Assembly (NCBI GenBank): GCA_029261855.1
Contig: JAJDAN010000083.1
Coordinates: 114,886-178,885, forward strand
Direction of reading: 5' to 3'
DNA: 64,000 bases
From: Deltaproteobacteria bacterium
GTDB lineage: Bacteria; Myxococcota_A; UBA9160; UBA4427
A program made the translations under genes and the position numbers. Below the pieces are notes generated by a model. That model was not told where the DNA came from, ran no database searches, and worked only from the letters and a program-made list of their open reading frames with translations. Of the stretch, positions 44,553 through 54,345 are shown piece after piece (the stretch's first letter is position 1; each line of letters begins with the position of its first letter).

Positions 44553-46443
44553 CGTGCGCGGTGCGCGCTGCGAGGATCTCGAGCGCGCGGGGCCCCAGCC
44601 AGGTGTCGATGAGTTGAAAGGCGGACTCCCGCGAGAAGTGCGTCCCGTCGGGTCGGGGTGCTTCGCCGCGGCGTTCGAGATCGCGCAGCTGCGCCGATAG
44701 CTCGACGAGGGTCAGCTGGTCGGGCCGTTCTGCGGCGAGGCTTCGCAGGGTTGCGTTGATGCGCTCTCTCGCACGTTCCCGGGCTGCCGCGTCGAGAAGT
44801 GCGTCGCGGCCGCCGACGGTGGTCGGGACGTCGAGCCAGGCGACGTGACCTCCCTGGGACGACAGCACGTCGACGAACGCGAGGGTGGCGTCCCGAAGGA
44901 CGGCATCTGCTTCGGGGCTGCCAAGCAGGTGGCGTTTGCCGTCGCCGGGATCGACGTAGCCCTCGACCTCCCACGGGCCGAAGAGCACCACCGACAGATC
45001 GGGTCGGCCCTTCTCGACCGAACGCAGGGCATCTTCGTAGAAGAGCTGGCATGGTCCGCGGTCCGCGCCGCTGCGGGGCTCGTCGCGCTGCAGCACGTAC
45101 GCCTGCAAGAGGCCACAGCCCATGCGCGTGACGCTGAACGACTGCGCGGCGTCGGGACGATCGCGCGTCCAGCGGCCGAGGCCGTTCGCGATGTGGATGG
45201 CCGTCGAGTCTCCGAAGACCGCGATGCGCGCCGCGCCGTCCTGCTTGGGGGTACCGGGGCCCAGGGACCTCGCGAGCTGCAGGGCGTCGTCTCGTAGCGG
45301 GGGCAGCTGCACGACGGCGATCGCCACCACGAGCGCTGACCCGATGGCCGCCGACCAAGCCACCCGTGCGCCGGGCAGCGTACGGCGCCGCCGCAGCGGT
45401 TCTTCGAGGAAGCGGTGGGACAGGGCAGCGAGCCCGAGCGTCGTTCCCAGCAGCAGCGCCAGGCGCGGCGCCGCAGCGAGCTCGAGCGAATCGATCCACA
45501 GGAGCAGGGGCCAGTGATAGAGGTAGGCGCCGTAGGAGATGCGACCGACGTAACGAAGCGGGGCCGGAGACAGCAGGGCGCGCAGGCGACCCTCGCCCTG
45601 CAGGCAGCCGAGGATCACGAGCGCGGATGCCAGGGCGTACAGGCCGAAGCCGCCGCGGTACAGCGCGGGCGTCGCCAGAGAGGCCCGCGCCCAGGCGGCG
45701 ACGATCCCGAAGAGCGCGACGAGACCAGCGACGTCGAGCCAGCGCGAAACCCGGGCGCTGGCGGGGCCGCTCGCGCCGGGCTTCGCCCGCAGAAGCAGCG
45801 CCAGTAGCGCGCCGACGAGCAGCTCCGCGATGCGCGTGTCGGTCCCGAAGTAGACCCGTTCCTGTCCGGCGGTCTCGAACAAGAAGGCGCCCCAGGCGAG
45901 CGAGAGCAGGGCCCCCAGGAACAACACGGTCATGAGCAGGCGAGGGCGTTCGCGGTTGCGATACCCGGCCGCGACGACCAAAGGGAAGATCCCGTAGAAC
46001 TGGCCCTCGATGGCGAGGGACCAGAAGTGCTGAACCTCCGAAGGCGCCACGAACAACAACGCGTACGCGTAGCCCTCGTCGATGAAGCGCCAGTTGATCA
46101 CGTACGCGACGCAGGCCACGAGGTCGGTCCCGAGCCGCTCGAGCTGGGCGGGACCGACCCACAGCGGCGCAGTCGCCGCGATGATCCCCAGGGTCAGGAG
46201 CGCCGCCGGCAGCAGGCGCTGGGCGCGACGGACCGCGAAGCGCCCGAAGCGCACCCTTCCCGTCGTCTCGATCTCGCTCGTGAGGACCTGGGTGATGAGG
46301 AAGCCCGACAGCGTGAAGAAGGTGGAGACGCCGAGGTAGCCGCCCACCGCCCAGGGCAGGCCGGCGTGATAGAACAGCACGGCCAGCAGGCAGAGGGCCC
46401 GGATGCCGTCCAGCGAATGTGCGTAGCCGAGCGGCCGAGACAT
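44536..46443 (-). CDS. O-acyltransferase (OafA/acyltransferase_3 with SGNH domain)
   Basis: This 635-residue inner-membrane protein has ten or so spans of the acyltransferase_3 family (starting SLDGIRALCLLAVLFYHAGLP, with the catalytic-type His in YHA and the FFTLSGFLITQVL segment), followed from about residue 400 by a periplasmic SGNH domain (VFGDSTAIHIANG, PWEVEGY, DGTHFS). Such proteins O-acetylate surface polysaccharide such as O-antigen. The ATG at 46443 starts the first helix region; the frame is open 23 codons further upstream. It is divergent from the FG-GAP protein gene. Confidence 0.9.
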   Translation of the reverse strand: MSRPLGYAHSLDGIRALCLLAVLFYHAGLPWAVGGYLGVSTFFTLSGFLITQVLTSEIETTGRVRFGRFAVRRAQRLLPAALLTLGIIAATAPLWVGPAQLERLGTDLVACVAYVINWRFIDEGYAYALLFVAPSEVQHFWSLAIEGQFYGIFPLVVAAGYRNRERPRLLMTVLFLGALLSLAWGAFLFETAGQERVYFGTDTRIAELLVGALLALLLRAKPGASGPASARVSRWLDVAGLVALFGIVAAWARASLATPALYRGGFGLYALASALVILGCLQGEGRLRALLSPAPLRYVGRISYGAYLYHWPLLLWIDSLELAAAPRLALLLGTTLGLAALSHRFLEEPLRRRRTLPGARVAWSAAIGSALVVAIAVVQLPPLRDDALQLARSLGPGTPKQDGAARIAVFGDSTAIHIANGLGRWTRDRPDAAQSFSVTRMGCGLLQAYVLQRDEPRSGADRGPCQLFYEDALRSVEKGRPDLSVVLFGPWEVEGYVDPGDGKRHLLGSPEADAVLRDATLAFVDVLSSQGGHVAWLDVPTTVGGRDALLDAAARERARERINATLRSLAAERPDQLTLVELSAQLRDLERRGEAPRPDGTHFSRESAFQLIDTWLGPRALEILAARTAHDQDQD

Positions 46444-46550
46444 GGACCGGAGACTAACCCCGCCCGGCAGACCCCGCGAAGGCGAGACCGGCAACACATG
46501 CGCAGAACACATGGATGCGACATCCCCACGGTCGGGTCTACTCTGTATGG

Positions 46551-48383
46551 ATGCTGTCGCTGCTGCGGGTGGTCGGGTTCTTCCTCGTTCTTGTTTCTCT
46601 TTCTCTTTCTGTTGCGTCCGGTGCGCCTTCTCTTGCGTCCGGTGTGCCTTCTGTTGCGTCCGGTGTGCACGGCCGGAAGCCGTCGAAGGCGAAGCAACCC
46701 CACTTCCGGGACGTGACCGCGGAAGCGGGGCTTTCGTACCTGCAGCACGAGGGCCGCGAGGCGCCGCGCTGCATCTTCTTCCAGGGCAGCTTCTGCGAGC
46801 CCGAACGTATGACGGGCGGCGCGGCAGTCGGCGACGTCGATGGCGACGGCGATCTCGATCTCTTCGTGACGCGCCTCGACGCGTCCGATCTGTTGTTCCG
46901 CAATCGCGGGGACGGCCGCTTCGAGGACGCCAGTGCCGAGGCCGGGCTCGATGCCTACGTGCTGCAATCGAACGGTGCCGCGTTCGCGGACGTCGATGAC
47001 GACGGCGACCTCGACCTGTACGTGAGCGTGCTCGGCAACCGCGGCGACCCCGTCAACCACCGCAACTATCTCTTCGTCAACGACGGCAGCGGCCGCTTCG
47101 TCGAGGCGGCGGTGGCGCGCGGGGTCGACGTGAGTTCGGGCGACGACCGGCGGGGCTACAGCATCGCCGTCGGCGACTATGATCGGGACGGCTTCGTCGA
47201 TCTACACGTCAGCGAATGGCTGCCGTTCGCGGCGTCGCACTCTCGTCTGCTGCGCAACCGGGGAAGCGCTGGGCCGGGTTTCTTCGAGGACGTGACCGAA
47301 GCCGCCGGCGTGAGCCTGCAGGACGTCGATGCCTTCGGTGCGGCCTTCACGGACCTCGACGCCGACGGCTGGCCGGACCTGGCCGTCGCGGCGGACTTCG
47401 GGACCAGCCGGCTGTTCTGGAACCAGGGTGACGGCAGCTTCGTGGATGGCACCGCGGACGCCGCTGTGGGGACGGACGAGAACGGCATGGGGTCGACCTT
47501 CGGCGACTTCGACGGCGACGGCGACCTCGACTGGTTCGTGACCTCGATCTTCGATCCCGACGACACCTGCGCGTCGACGCCCTGCAATTGGGGGGCGAGT
47601 GGCAACCGGCTGTATCGCAACGAAGGCGATCGTCGCTTTTCCGACGCGACCGACGAGGTCGGGGTGCGCGACGGGTACTGGGGCTGGGGCGCCGCGTTCT
47701 TCGACTACGACAACGATGGGGATCTCGATCTCGCAATGACCAACGGGGTGGACTTCCCGGGCTTCGCGGTCGACGACGCCTACAACCACGACCCCATGCG
47801 CTTCTGGGAGAACGACGGCAAGGGGAACATGCGTGAAGTGTCCGAACGCGTCGGGCTCCGCGACACCGCGTCGGGCAAGGGGTTGCTCGTCTTCGATTAC
47901 GACGACGACGGCGATCTCGATCTGTTCGTGGTCAACAACGCGGGTCAGCCGAAGCTGTATCGCAACGAGGGCGGGGACCGACGACGCTGGCTCCGCGTCC
48001 AGACACGTGGAAGTGAGAGCAACAGTGAAGGTCTCGGTGCGCGCGTTGCGATCTTCCCGAGGGGGCGCTCCGCGCAGGTTCGCGAGATCGGCACAGCGAC
48101 GCACTTTCTCGGACAGAGCGAGCGAATCGCACACTTCGGTCTAGGAAAGCGAGCGCGGAAAGTGCCTCTCGTCGTCGTCAGCTGGCCGAGCGGTCGCGTC
48201 CAGAGCTTTCGCAACGTGCGAAGCAATCAAACTCTCGTCGTCACAGAGCCGTCGGATGAGCTCTCTCCGGTGGTGGGAAAGTGCGGGTTGATCGGTGTCG
48301 AGCCGCTGCTCGCACTGTTTGCAGCGGGTGTGATTCGAAGGAGGACTCGCAGTCAGGTGCATTCGGGCGCAGGCAACGCTTGA
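46551..48383 (+). CDS. FG-GAP/VCBS repeat protein with ASPIC/UnbV domain and CGLxGxE-type tail
   Basis: This protein of about 610 residues has a signal peptide (LLRVVGFFLVLVSLSLSVASG), a 7-residue tandem repeat, then seven or so FG-GAP blades with calcium-loop motifs DVDGDGDLDLFV, DVDDDGDLDLYV, DFDGDGDLDWFV and DYDNDGDLDLAM, and an ASPIC/UnbV-type end (LGARVAIFPRGRSAQVREI). It finishes with CGLIGVEPLL, a hydrophobic stretch and RRRTRS, a C-terminal anchor tag. It is likely a surface beta-propeller. An ATG at 46515 is an alternative start. Confidence 0.85.
   Translation: MLSLLRVVGFFLVLVSLSLSVASGAPSLASGVPSVASGVHGRKPSKAKQPHFRDVTAEAGLSYLQHEGREAPRCIFFQGSFCEPERMTGGAAVGDVDGDGDLDLFVTRLDASDLLFRNRGDGRFEDASAEAGLDAYVLQSNGAAFADVDDDGDLDLYVSVLGNRGDPVNHRNYLFVNDGSGRFVEAAVARGVDVSSGDDRRGYSIAVGDYDRDGFVDLHVSEWLPFAASHSRLLRNRGSAGPGFFEDVTEAAGVSLQDVDAFGAAFTDLDADGWPDLAVAADFGTSRLFWNQGDGSFVDGTADAAVGTDENGMGSTFGDFDGDGDLDWFVTSIFDPDDTCASTPCNWGASGNRLYRNEGDRRFSDATDEVGVRDGYWGWGAAFFDYDNDGDLDLAMTNGVDFPGFAVDDAYNHDPMRFWENDGKGNMREVSERVGLRDTASGKGLLVFDYDDDGDLDLFVVNNAGQPKLYRNEGGDRRRWLRVQTRGSESNSEGLGARVAIFPRGRSAQVREIGTATHFLGQSERIAHFGLGKRARKVPLVVVSWPSGRVQSFRNVRSNQTLVVTEPSDELSPVVGKCGLIGVEPLLALFAAGVIRRRTRSQVHSGAGNA
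46611..46671 (+). repeat. 21-bp tandem repeat, three copies, in the signal-peptide region
   Basis: Units at 46611-46631, 46632-46652 and 46653-46671 (the last incomplete) differ at a few positions and encode VASGAPS, LASGVPS and VASGVHG just after the signal peptide. The 21-bp unit keeps the frame, so copy-number change would only lengthen the linker. Confidence 0.8.
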
Positions 48384-48457
48384 CACCGATTCCGGTCGGC
48401 GCGTAGAACCGGAGTACGGCTCTGCAGGTAGGCAGCGGCGATGCAACGGGATGGGCG

Positions 48458-50338
48458 ATGCAGATGATGCGGGTAATCCGAAGAACCGTGCAGGGAAGCG
48501 TACGAGGCAGGGCTCGGCAGAGCGCACAGGGAAGCTTCCTCGCTCTCGTCCTGCTCGCGGCCGCGAGCATCGGCTGCAACGACGGCGTTCCCGCGGTGAT
48601 GATCGTGACGCCGGTGACGGGCAGCTTCACCACGGCGCCGACGGTTCAGGTCCAGGGCGTGGTGCTGAACGTCGATCCCGCAGTGATCGCGGACGTTCGG
48701 GTGAATGGCGTGTCCGTGCTGCCGCTCGCAGCCGGGACCTTCACCACCACGGTCACTCTCGACACCGTCGCCGTCGTGAATCCCATCGTCGCCGAGGTGA
48801 TCGGCAACAGCGGCACCGTGCTTCGGGACCGGGTCACGGTCATCGCGGGCGATTCGATCGCGGACGGCGACTTCTCCCTGGACGGCATCGCCCTGCGGCT
48901 CACGGAAGCGGGCCTCGACGAGATCGAGCCCCAGGTAAAGAGCCTCGTGCCTCTCGATCTCGCCGCGCTCGTGCCGCCCGGCACCTTGATCGTCGACAAC
49001 TTCTGCTATCAGGACAGCTTCCTGGGCTGCATCGGCCGCGTGGACGCCACCATCAGCGGCTCGCCGCCGCCGAGCATCAGCGACTTCGCCATCGACATCG
49101 ATCCGATGACGAACCAGGTGGCTGCCGACGTCACGCTCTTCGACCTGTTCCTGCGAGCGAACGTCTTCGCCGTGACGGGCATCGGCTTCTCGTGCACGCT
49201 GGATGTGTCGTCGGCGACGACGGTGATCATGGCCGACTACGAGCTCTCGCCGGACGCCCTCGATCCGTCGGTGGTGGACGTGACCCAGCTGGGCCCGGTC
49301 AACGTGTCGTTCGGCGGCTTCAACGACAGCACGAACTGTGGGGGCTTCCTGGGCTTCATCGTCGAGGCGTTCATCGGTCTCTTCATCAGCGACCTCCAGA
49401 ACGACTTCGTGAAGCCCGGCCTCGAAGACTTCCTGAACGCCACGGATCCCGCGGGCAACACGCCCATCGCCGCCGCCATCGAGGTCGCGCTCAATGCCGT
49501 CGAGATCGCGGGACCCATCGGCGAAGCCATCGGGGTCAGTCTCGAGGCGCCACTCTTCGACATCACCGAGGACACGGGCGGTGTCACTCTCGGCAGTGAC
49601 GCGCGCATCACCGCGTCCATGCCGGACCCGAACGCCGTCGATCTGCTGGCGTCCTATCACGTCGATCAGGCCTTCCCGACCTTCGGACCGCTGGCGCCCA
49701 ACGGGCAGCCCTACGACCTGGCGATGTGCATTTCCGGGTCGGCGTTCAACCAGCTGCTCAAGGCCGAGGTCGAGAGCGGGCTGCTGCTGGCTTCGGTCAC
49801 CGAGCTGGACTTCGGCTCCGGGCCCATCCAGCTGACGGCAGGTCTGCTGGCCGTGCTGCTGCCCTCGTTCGGCGTGCTCGACCCCGCGGAGCTGCTGCGC
49901 TTCGACATCCGTCCCGGTGCGGCGCCCTTTGTCACCGGGGAACCGGGTCCGTCTGGGGAACTGGCCACCCTGCGCCTGGCGGACCTGCAGGTGACGGTGG
50001 TCCCCGACGCGGACCCGAGCGTCATCCTGGCGGAGCTTTCCGTGGACGGCGCGCTCGGACTCGACGCCGACTTCGTGGCGGGCGAGCTCGCGTTCCTCGT
50101 CACGCCACCCGAACCCGAAGACATCAGCTTCACGGTCATCGAGAACCCGCTGCATGTCGACGAGGTGTTGGTGTCTTCGCTGGTGCCCCAGCTGCTGTCC
50201 CTCGCGATCCCGGCCCTGTCGAGCTCGCTCGGGTCGTTCCCGTTCCCGGACTTCCTGGGGTTGCAGCTGTCGCTCGTCGACGTCGATCGCAACGGCGAGT
50301 TCATCTCGGTCTTCCTGGACCTCGCTCCCGCTCCTTGA
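48458..50338 (+). CDS. Large hypothetical lipoprotein
   Basis: This 626-residue lipoprotein has the signal FLALVLLAAASIGC. After an Ig-like start (VMIVTPVTGSFTTAPTVQVQGVVLNVDP) the body has long amphipathic helices alternating with beta stretches and pairs of hydrophobic segments (FLGFIVEAFIGLFISDLQNDF). The repeat of similar halves loosely recalls lipid-binding TULIP/BPI-like proteins, but this is speculative. An upstream basic stretch precedes the signal; an internal start cannot be ruled out. It is followed after 35 bases by a tagged surface protein gene, likely in the same transcript. Confidence 0.7.
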   Translation: MQMMRVIRRTVQGSVRGRARQSAQGSFLALVLLAAASIGCNDGVPAVMIVTPVTGSFTTAPTVQVQGVVLNVDPAVIADVRVNGVSVLPLAAGTFTTTVTLDTVAVVNPIVAEVIGNSGTVLRDRVTVIAGDSIADGDFSLDGIALRLTEAGLDEIEPQVKSLVPLDLAALVPPGTLIVDNFCYQDSFLGCIGRVDATISGSPPPSISDFAIDIDPMTNQVAADVTLFDLFLRANVFAVTGIGFSCTLDVSSATTVIMADYELSPDALDPSVVDVTQLGPVNVSFGGFNDSTNCGGFLGFIVEAFIGLFISDLQNDFVKPGLEDFLNATDPAGNTPIAAAIEVALNAVEIAGPIGEAIGVSLEAPLFDITEDTGGVTLGSDARITASMPDPNAVDLLASYHVDQAFPTFGPLAPNGQPYDLAMCISGSAFNQLLKAEVESGLLLASVTELDFGSGPIQLTAGLLAVLLPSFGVLDPAELLRFDIRPGAAPFVTGEPGPSGELATLRLADLQVTVVPDADPSVILAELSVDGALGLDADFVAGELAFLVTPPEPEDISFTVIENPLHVDEVLVSSLVPQLLSLAIPALSSSLGSFPFPDFLGLQLSLVDVDRNGEFISVFLDLAPAP

Positions 50339-50373
50339 ATCGCTCACCTGATCAGTTCCCGCCGAGGCAGAAG

Positions 50374-51219
50374 ATGAAGTGGATGAAGTGGACGAAGACG
50401 ATCGTTGGGATGCCCCTGTTGCCGCTGCTGGGATTCGCGAGCGCGAGCTTCGCCGAGACCGTGCCCTGGGTGACGGACGCCGCCGTGGGCCAGAATCAGG
50501 TCGTCTACACGGTGGCGCTGACGTGTCCGAACGTGGGCTTCGTCTGCAACCAGATCGACGGCTATAGCGAGCAGGACACGTCGATCGTCGCCGGCGGCGC
50601 GACCTTCGACCTCGACGACGATCTCGACCAGATCCAGTTCGACAGCGACAGCAGTCAGGACGTGGGCGCCGGTCTCCAGCCCGCGTACCTGACCGTGACC
50701 GGCAGCGACCTCGCATTCCCCGCGATCGCTTTCGCGGGTGTTCCCGAGATCACCGACGTCGCGGTCTTCGCCCTGACGAACCCGGTCATCCCGGTCCCGG
50801 GGCTGCAGGTGCTGTTGCCCGGCGACTACCCGTTCAGCCAGACGATCAGCTACTCGGCCCTGGGGACCGTCTTCGGCGATCTCGAGTTCATCCTCGGCCC
50901 CGACATCATCGTTGCGCCGGACGATGTGTTGGTGACCGGCACCCTGCGCGTACTCGGTGACCCGGACCTCGACGGCTTCATCGAGTTCGAGCTGCGCGAT
51001 GTGACCGGCACCTTCAACTTGCAGAACATCGCGACCATCGGCGGCGAGTCCGTCACGGTGGACGTCACCGCCGACATGACCCTGAACCTGTCCGGTGAGG
51101 TCGAAGGCCCGAGCGGCGGCGTGCCGGTGCCGGCGCTGGGTCCGGCGGGCAGCGCGGGCCTGGTCGTGTCGATTCTCCTGGGAGCCGCATTCGCGAATCG
51201 TCGGCGGACGAACCGCTAG
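50374..51219 (+). CDS. Secreted beta-rich protein with PALGPxG-type C-terminal tag
   Basis: This 281-residue protein has a signal peptide (IVGMPLLPLLGFASASFAE) and a beta-rich mature domain with few charged clusters. The C-terminus is a sorting tag: PVPALGPAGSAGL, a hydrophobic helix and NRRRTNR. The L-G/S-P-x-G core is shared with the tagged protein at 16609. The start at 50374 has GAGG 10 bases upstream. The stop overlaps the convergent HNH gene by 4 bases. Confidence 0.72.
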   Translation: MKWMKWTKTIVGMPLLPLLGFASASFAETVPWVTDAAVGQNQVVYTVALTCPNVGFVCNQIDGYSEQDTSIVAGGATFDLDDDLDQIQFDSDSSQDVGAGLQPAYLTVTGSDLAFPAIAFAGVPEITDVAVFALTNPVIPVPGLQVLLPGDYPFSQTISYSALGTVFGDLEFILGPDIIVAPDDVLVTGTLRVLGDPDLDGFIEFELRDVTGTFNLQNIATIGGESVTVDVTADMTLNLSGEVEGPSGGVPVPALGPAGSAGLVVSILLGAAFANRRRTNR

Positions 51220-52985
51220 GCGACGTCTCTCAGCCGCGCGGGCGCGATATCGGGTAGCCGCAGGTCTCCCGACGCGTAGCGACCGGTGGGCAGCACGAAC
51301 TCGAGCCCCTCGGGCGCGCTGCCGTAGATGTGCATCCTCTCCGCATGCACGCCGCGCTGGTGGTGGAAGGCACAGAGGGTGACGCGGTTCTCGGGCGCGT
51401 CCGAGCCGCCCGCGGACCGGAAGACCACGTGGTGGTCGTGCAGGCTCTTGCGCGACGTGCACCCCGGCACCAGGCAGCGGTAGCCGTCGCGTTCGATCAC
51501 CGGGTCGGGACGCCGCTGGCCAGGCTCACGGAGGGTCCAGGCTGCGATCGCGTGGTCGAGCAGCGCCTCAAAGACCTCTGCGTCGCTGGTTCCGACTCGC
51601 TTCTCCCTCCCCCGAACGCCACTCCGGCGCCGAACTGTCTCGCGCACCGCGACGAACAGCAGCGCCACGTCGAGCGGGACCCACCACTGCAGCCGCTGGG
51701 TGGCCTCGAGGTCTGCGACACCCATGGCAGGCGCACACACTTGCCGCTCCTTCTCGGCTTCCGCTTCCGGGATCGGGTCCTGAACGCGTTCCGGGTGAGA
51801 CTTGCAGCGTGCCCACGCGAACTCCGTCCCGGCGCGCAGCAGCAGTGCCCGCTCGACGTCCGCGACGAGGCGGCGCACGGTGACCTGCCCCGCCCAGTCG
51901 ACCCAGGCCTGTCGCCATTCGCCTTCCATCTCGATCGCGAGTAAAGGAATCAGGCACTGGGCCTTCACCCAGGACAGGCGCCCGGCGCGGTAGGCCTCGC
52001 GCAGCTCGGGGCAGACGTCGCCGATGCGCTCGAGGCGCAGCAGCGCGCGGGCCTTGCGCGGGGACATCCCCAGCACGTCCCGCGCGAAGGCGGCGAGGGT
52101 CCGGTAGGCGTCCTGCCATTCGTATTCGGCGCTGGTCACCGCGCGCAGCAGCGGCGCGATGCTGGCATCGAGAGTCTGCTCGAGCTCGATCGCGCGCCGT
52201 AGCCGGCGGTCGAGAGCGTGGGCGTTCGCGTCCAGCAGGCCCGTCGCCAGGCGGAGCACCTCACCCGGGATACCCGCGCTCCGCACACGCGTGCCTGCGG
52301 TGAAGTCTTCCTCTTCTCGCTCGCGACGGACCCGCGGCCGGGCGTCGAGCTCACTCGAGGCAGCGGCATCCACGCCGAGCGCGGAGAACGCCTCGGCGAC
52401 GACCAGTTCGAGCACGTCTCCCGCCGACAACCGCTCGCCCGCCACCCGCTCGGCCAGCTCGCGCACCAGCTGCCACTTGCCCGCCAACGCCGGCGAGCAC
52501 CGCAACGACACCCGCTGCTTCGGATCCTCAGGCGCAGCGGCGGGCGGCGACTCCGCGCGCACCCGCCGTTCGAGTTCGCGTGTCGAGACCGCACCCGCCA
52601 GCTCGATCCAGCCGCCTTCGTCCTCGTCGTTCGCGACACGGGCAATCAGGCGAACCTTGCTCCAGGGCAGCGCGTTCGAGACGAGCGCACGCTCGAGCCG
52701 GGGAAGCCCGACGAGCCCACGGTGGACCCGCGCCAGCTCCTGCAGCTGCCGCGACGAGATGCCGAGCTGCTCGCGCGCGTAGTCCGAGAGCCGCGCAAAG
52801 CACAGCCTTTCGTGGGCCCGGGTATCGATCAGCCGCGCGGCAAGCGCCGCCATCACCCGCCGCAGTGGACCCATCGACGCGGCAAGCTGCGCGAGACGGT
52901 CCTGGGTCCGCACTGCCCTTGCGGTCCGGACGGCATGCACGCGCGTGTGCGATCGGAGAGGTCGCTGGATCTGGGGGTTCGTCAC
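51216..52985 (-). CDS. HNH endonuclease-domain protein
   Basis: This 589-residue protein has a long helical N-terminal part (about 1-450, Arg/Ala/Leu-rich, DUF222-like repeats such as LGISSRQLQELARVHRGL and LGMSPRKARALLRLERIG) and a C-terminal HNH motif: RCLVPGCTSRKSLHDHHVVFRSAGGSDAPENRVTLCAFHH, with the metal-binding CxxC and His residues in place. Such proteins are common in multiple copies in high-GC genomes; the target DNA and any link to defence are unknown. It starts at a GTG. Confidence 0.82.
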   Translation of the reverse strand: MTNPQIQRPLRSHTRVHAVRTARAVRTQDRLAQLAASMGPLRRVMAALAARLIDTRAHERLCFARLSDYAREQLGISSRQLQELARVHRGLVGLPRLERALVSNALPWSKVRLIARVANDEDEGGWIELAGAVSTRELERRVRAESPPAAAPEDPKQRVSLRCSPALAGKWQLVRELAERVAGERLSAGDVLELVVAEAFSALGVDAAASSELDARPRVRREREEEDFTAGTRVRSAGIPGEVLRLATGLLDANAHALDRRLRRAIELEQTLDASIAPLLRAVTSAEYEWQDAYRTLAAFARDVLGMSPRKARALLRLERIGDVCPELREAYRAGRLSWVKAQCLIPLLAIEMEGEWRQAWVDWAGQVTVRRLVADVERALLLRAGTEFAWARCKSHPERVQDPIPEAEAEKERQVCAPAMGVADLEATQRLQWWVPLDVALLFVAVRETVRRRSGVRGREKRVGTSDAEVFEALLDHAIAAWTLREPGQRRPDPVIERDGYRCLVPGCTSRKSLHDHHVVFRSAGGSDAPENRVTLCAFHHQRGVHAERMHIYGSAPEGLEFVLPTGRYASGDLRLPDIAPARLRDVA

Positions 52986-53114
52986 GGATGCCAGCCCGTG
53001 GTGTTGGGGTAGGCGAGATGTTAGGCGAACACAGGGCGAAAGTCAACGCGGAACCTTGCGACGATCCCGCCGTTCCGATCAGGGCTAGGCTCGGTCCGCC
53101 CGCGAGGAGGGTGC

Positions 53115-54341
53115 ATGACCTCGTTCGACCCGCTCGAAGACACCTTCGACTACACGGCAACTCCGGACCCGGTTCGTCCCGATCTCGTCTCCGCGTACCG
53201 CGGGGCCTGGGCGCACATCGCCCAGCCGGGCACCTGGCTCACGGGTGCCGAACGTGTCGCGGTGGCCGAGGAGACCCGTCGCGCGCGCGATTGCGCGTTG
53301 TGTCGCGAGCGCAAGGCAGCGCTCTCGCCGTTTGCGGTGTCGGGCACGGACCACGACTGCGGGGACGGGCCGCTGCCGAAGGCGATCGTCGACGAGATCC
53401 ACCGGGTGACGACCGACGCCGCGCGCTTGACGGAGACCTGGTACCAGTCGCTCCTCGCCGACGGACTCACCGCCGAGGCGTACGTGGAAGCGCTCGGCGT
53501 GGCGGTGGTCGTGATCAGCGTGGACCGTTTCCATCACGCGCTCGGGCTACCTCTCGAGCCGTTGCCGGAGCCGCGCGCCGGGGAGCCCACCTGCGAGCGC
53601 CCGGAAAGCGTCGTCGACGGTGAGGCCTGGGTGCCGATGCAGGACTCGCGTCGCCTGGCGCGACAAGTCGGCCTGCCGGCGGGACCGCCCGTGCCGTACG
53701 TGCTGCGTGCGCTGAGCCTCGTGCCTTCCGAGGTGCACGCATGGAGCGAACTGAGCGACGCGCAGTATCTGCCGCGCGATCAGATGACGCGCTTTGGAGA
53801 CGGCCGTGCCGGCATCGACCGCGCGCAGATCGAGCTGGTGGCGGGACGCGTCTCCGCTCTCAACGAGTGCTTCTACTGAACGGCCTCCCACGCGGTGATG
53901 CTCCGGGCGAGCATCGAGTACAACGGCACCGACGCCGAGCTGACCGGGATCGCCCAGGGCGCCAAGGCGGGGGACGGCGGCATCGCGCACGGCGAGCGCC
54001 TGACGACCTTCGTGGACGCTGCGGTGGGCGGCGATCCGGCGGCGCTCGCCACCGCCCGGGATGCCCTGCGCGCCGCGGGCGGCTCGGCGCTGCTGGTCGA
54101 CGCGGCCGCGGTCATCGGCAACTTCGAACGCATGGTTCGCATCGCCGACGGCACGGGCATTCCCCTCGACGGCCTCGTCGACGCGCTCTCCGGCGACTTC
54201 CGCGAAGAGCTCGGGATCGACGACTTCCGCAGTCGCCGCCAGACCCACAAGGGGCCTCTCGCTCGGCTGCTCGCCCCCGTGGTCCGCAACGTCGCCCGGG
54301 TCGGGCTGCGCTTCGCCGGGCGGCGCTCCCAGCGCGGCTGA
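53115..54341 (+). CDS. AhpD-like selenoprotein (CMD/alkylhydroperoxidase family, CxxU)
   Basis: Read through the in-frame TGA at 53877-53879, this is one protein of 408 residues. The AhpD active-site motif CxxCxxxH appears as CFY-U-TASH (Cys252, Sec255, His259), and the family sequence continues without a break after the TGA (MLRASIEYNGTDAEL ... IGNFERMVRIADGTGIPLDGL). A first CMD-like half carries C60ALC63. A SECIS-like hairpin follows the TGA. The enzyme probably reduces peroxides or another thiol-linked substrate. A GAGGAGGG supports the start at 53115. AhpD-like selenoproteins are known in other bacteria; the alternative is a truncated gene with a separate short ORF at 53895. Confidence 0.85.
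53897..53915 (+). promoter_or_regulatory. Bacterial SECIS-like hairpin
   Basis: A perfect 7-bp stem (GATGCTC with GAGCATC) closes a 5-base loop CGGGC. The loop begins 24 bases after the TGA, within the usual 16-37 base window for bacterial SECIS elements, and contains the guanines SelB recognises. It lies inside the coding region, as bacterial SECIS elements do. Confidence 0.75.
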
Positions 54342-54345
54342 GATC

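Noticed and set aside
53895..54341. Separate small protein starting at the ATG at 53895
   Set aside because: It is in the same frame as the upstream gene, has no ribosome binding site, and its sequence is the expected continuation of the AhpD-like family after the CxxU motif.
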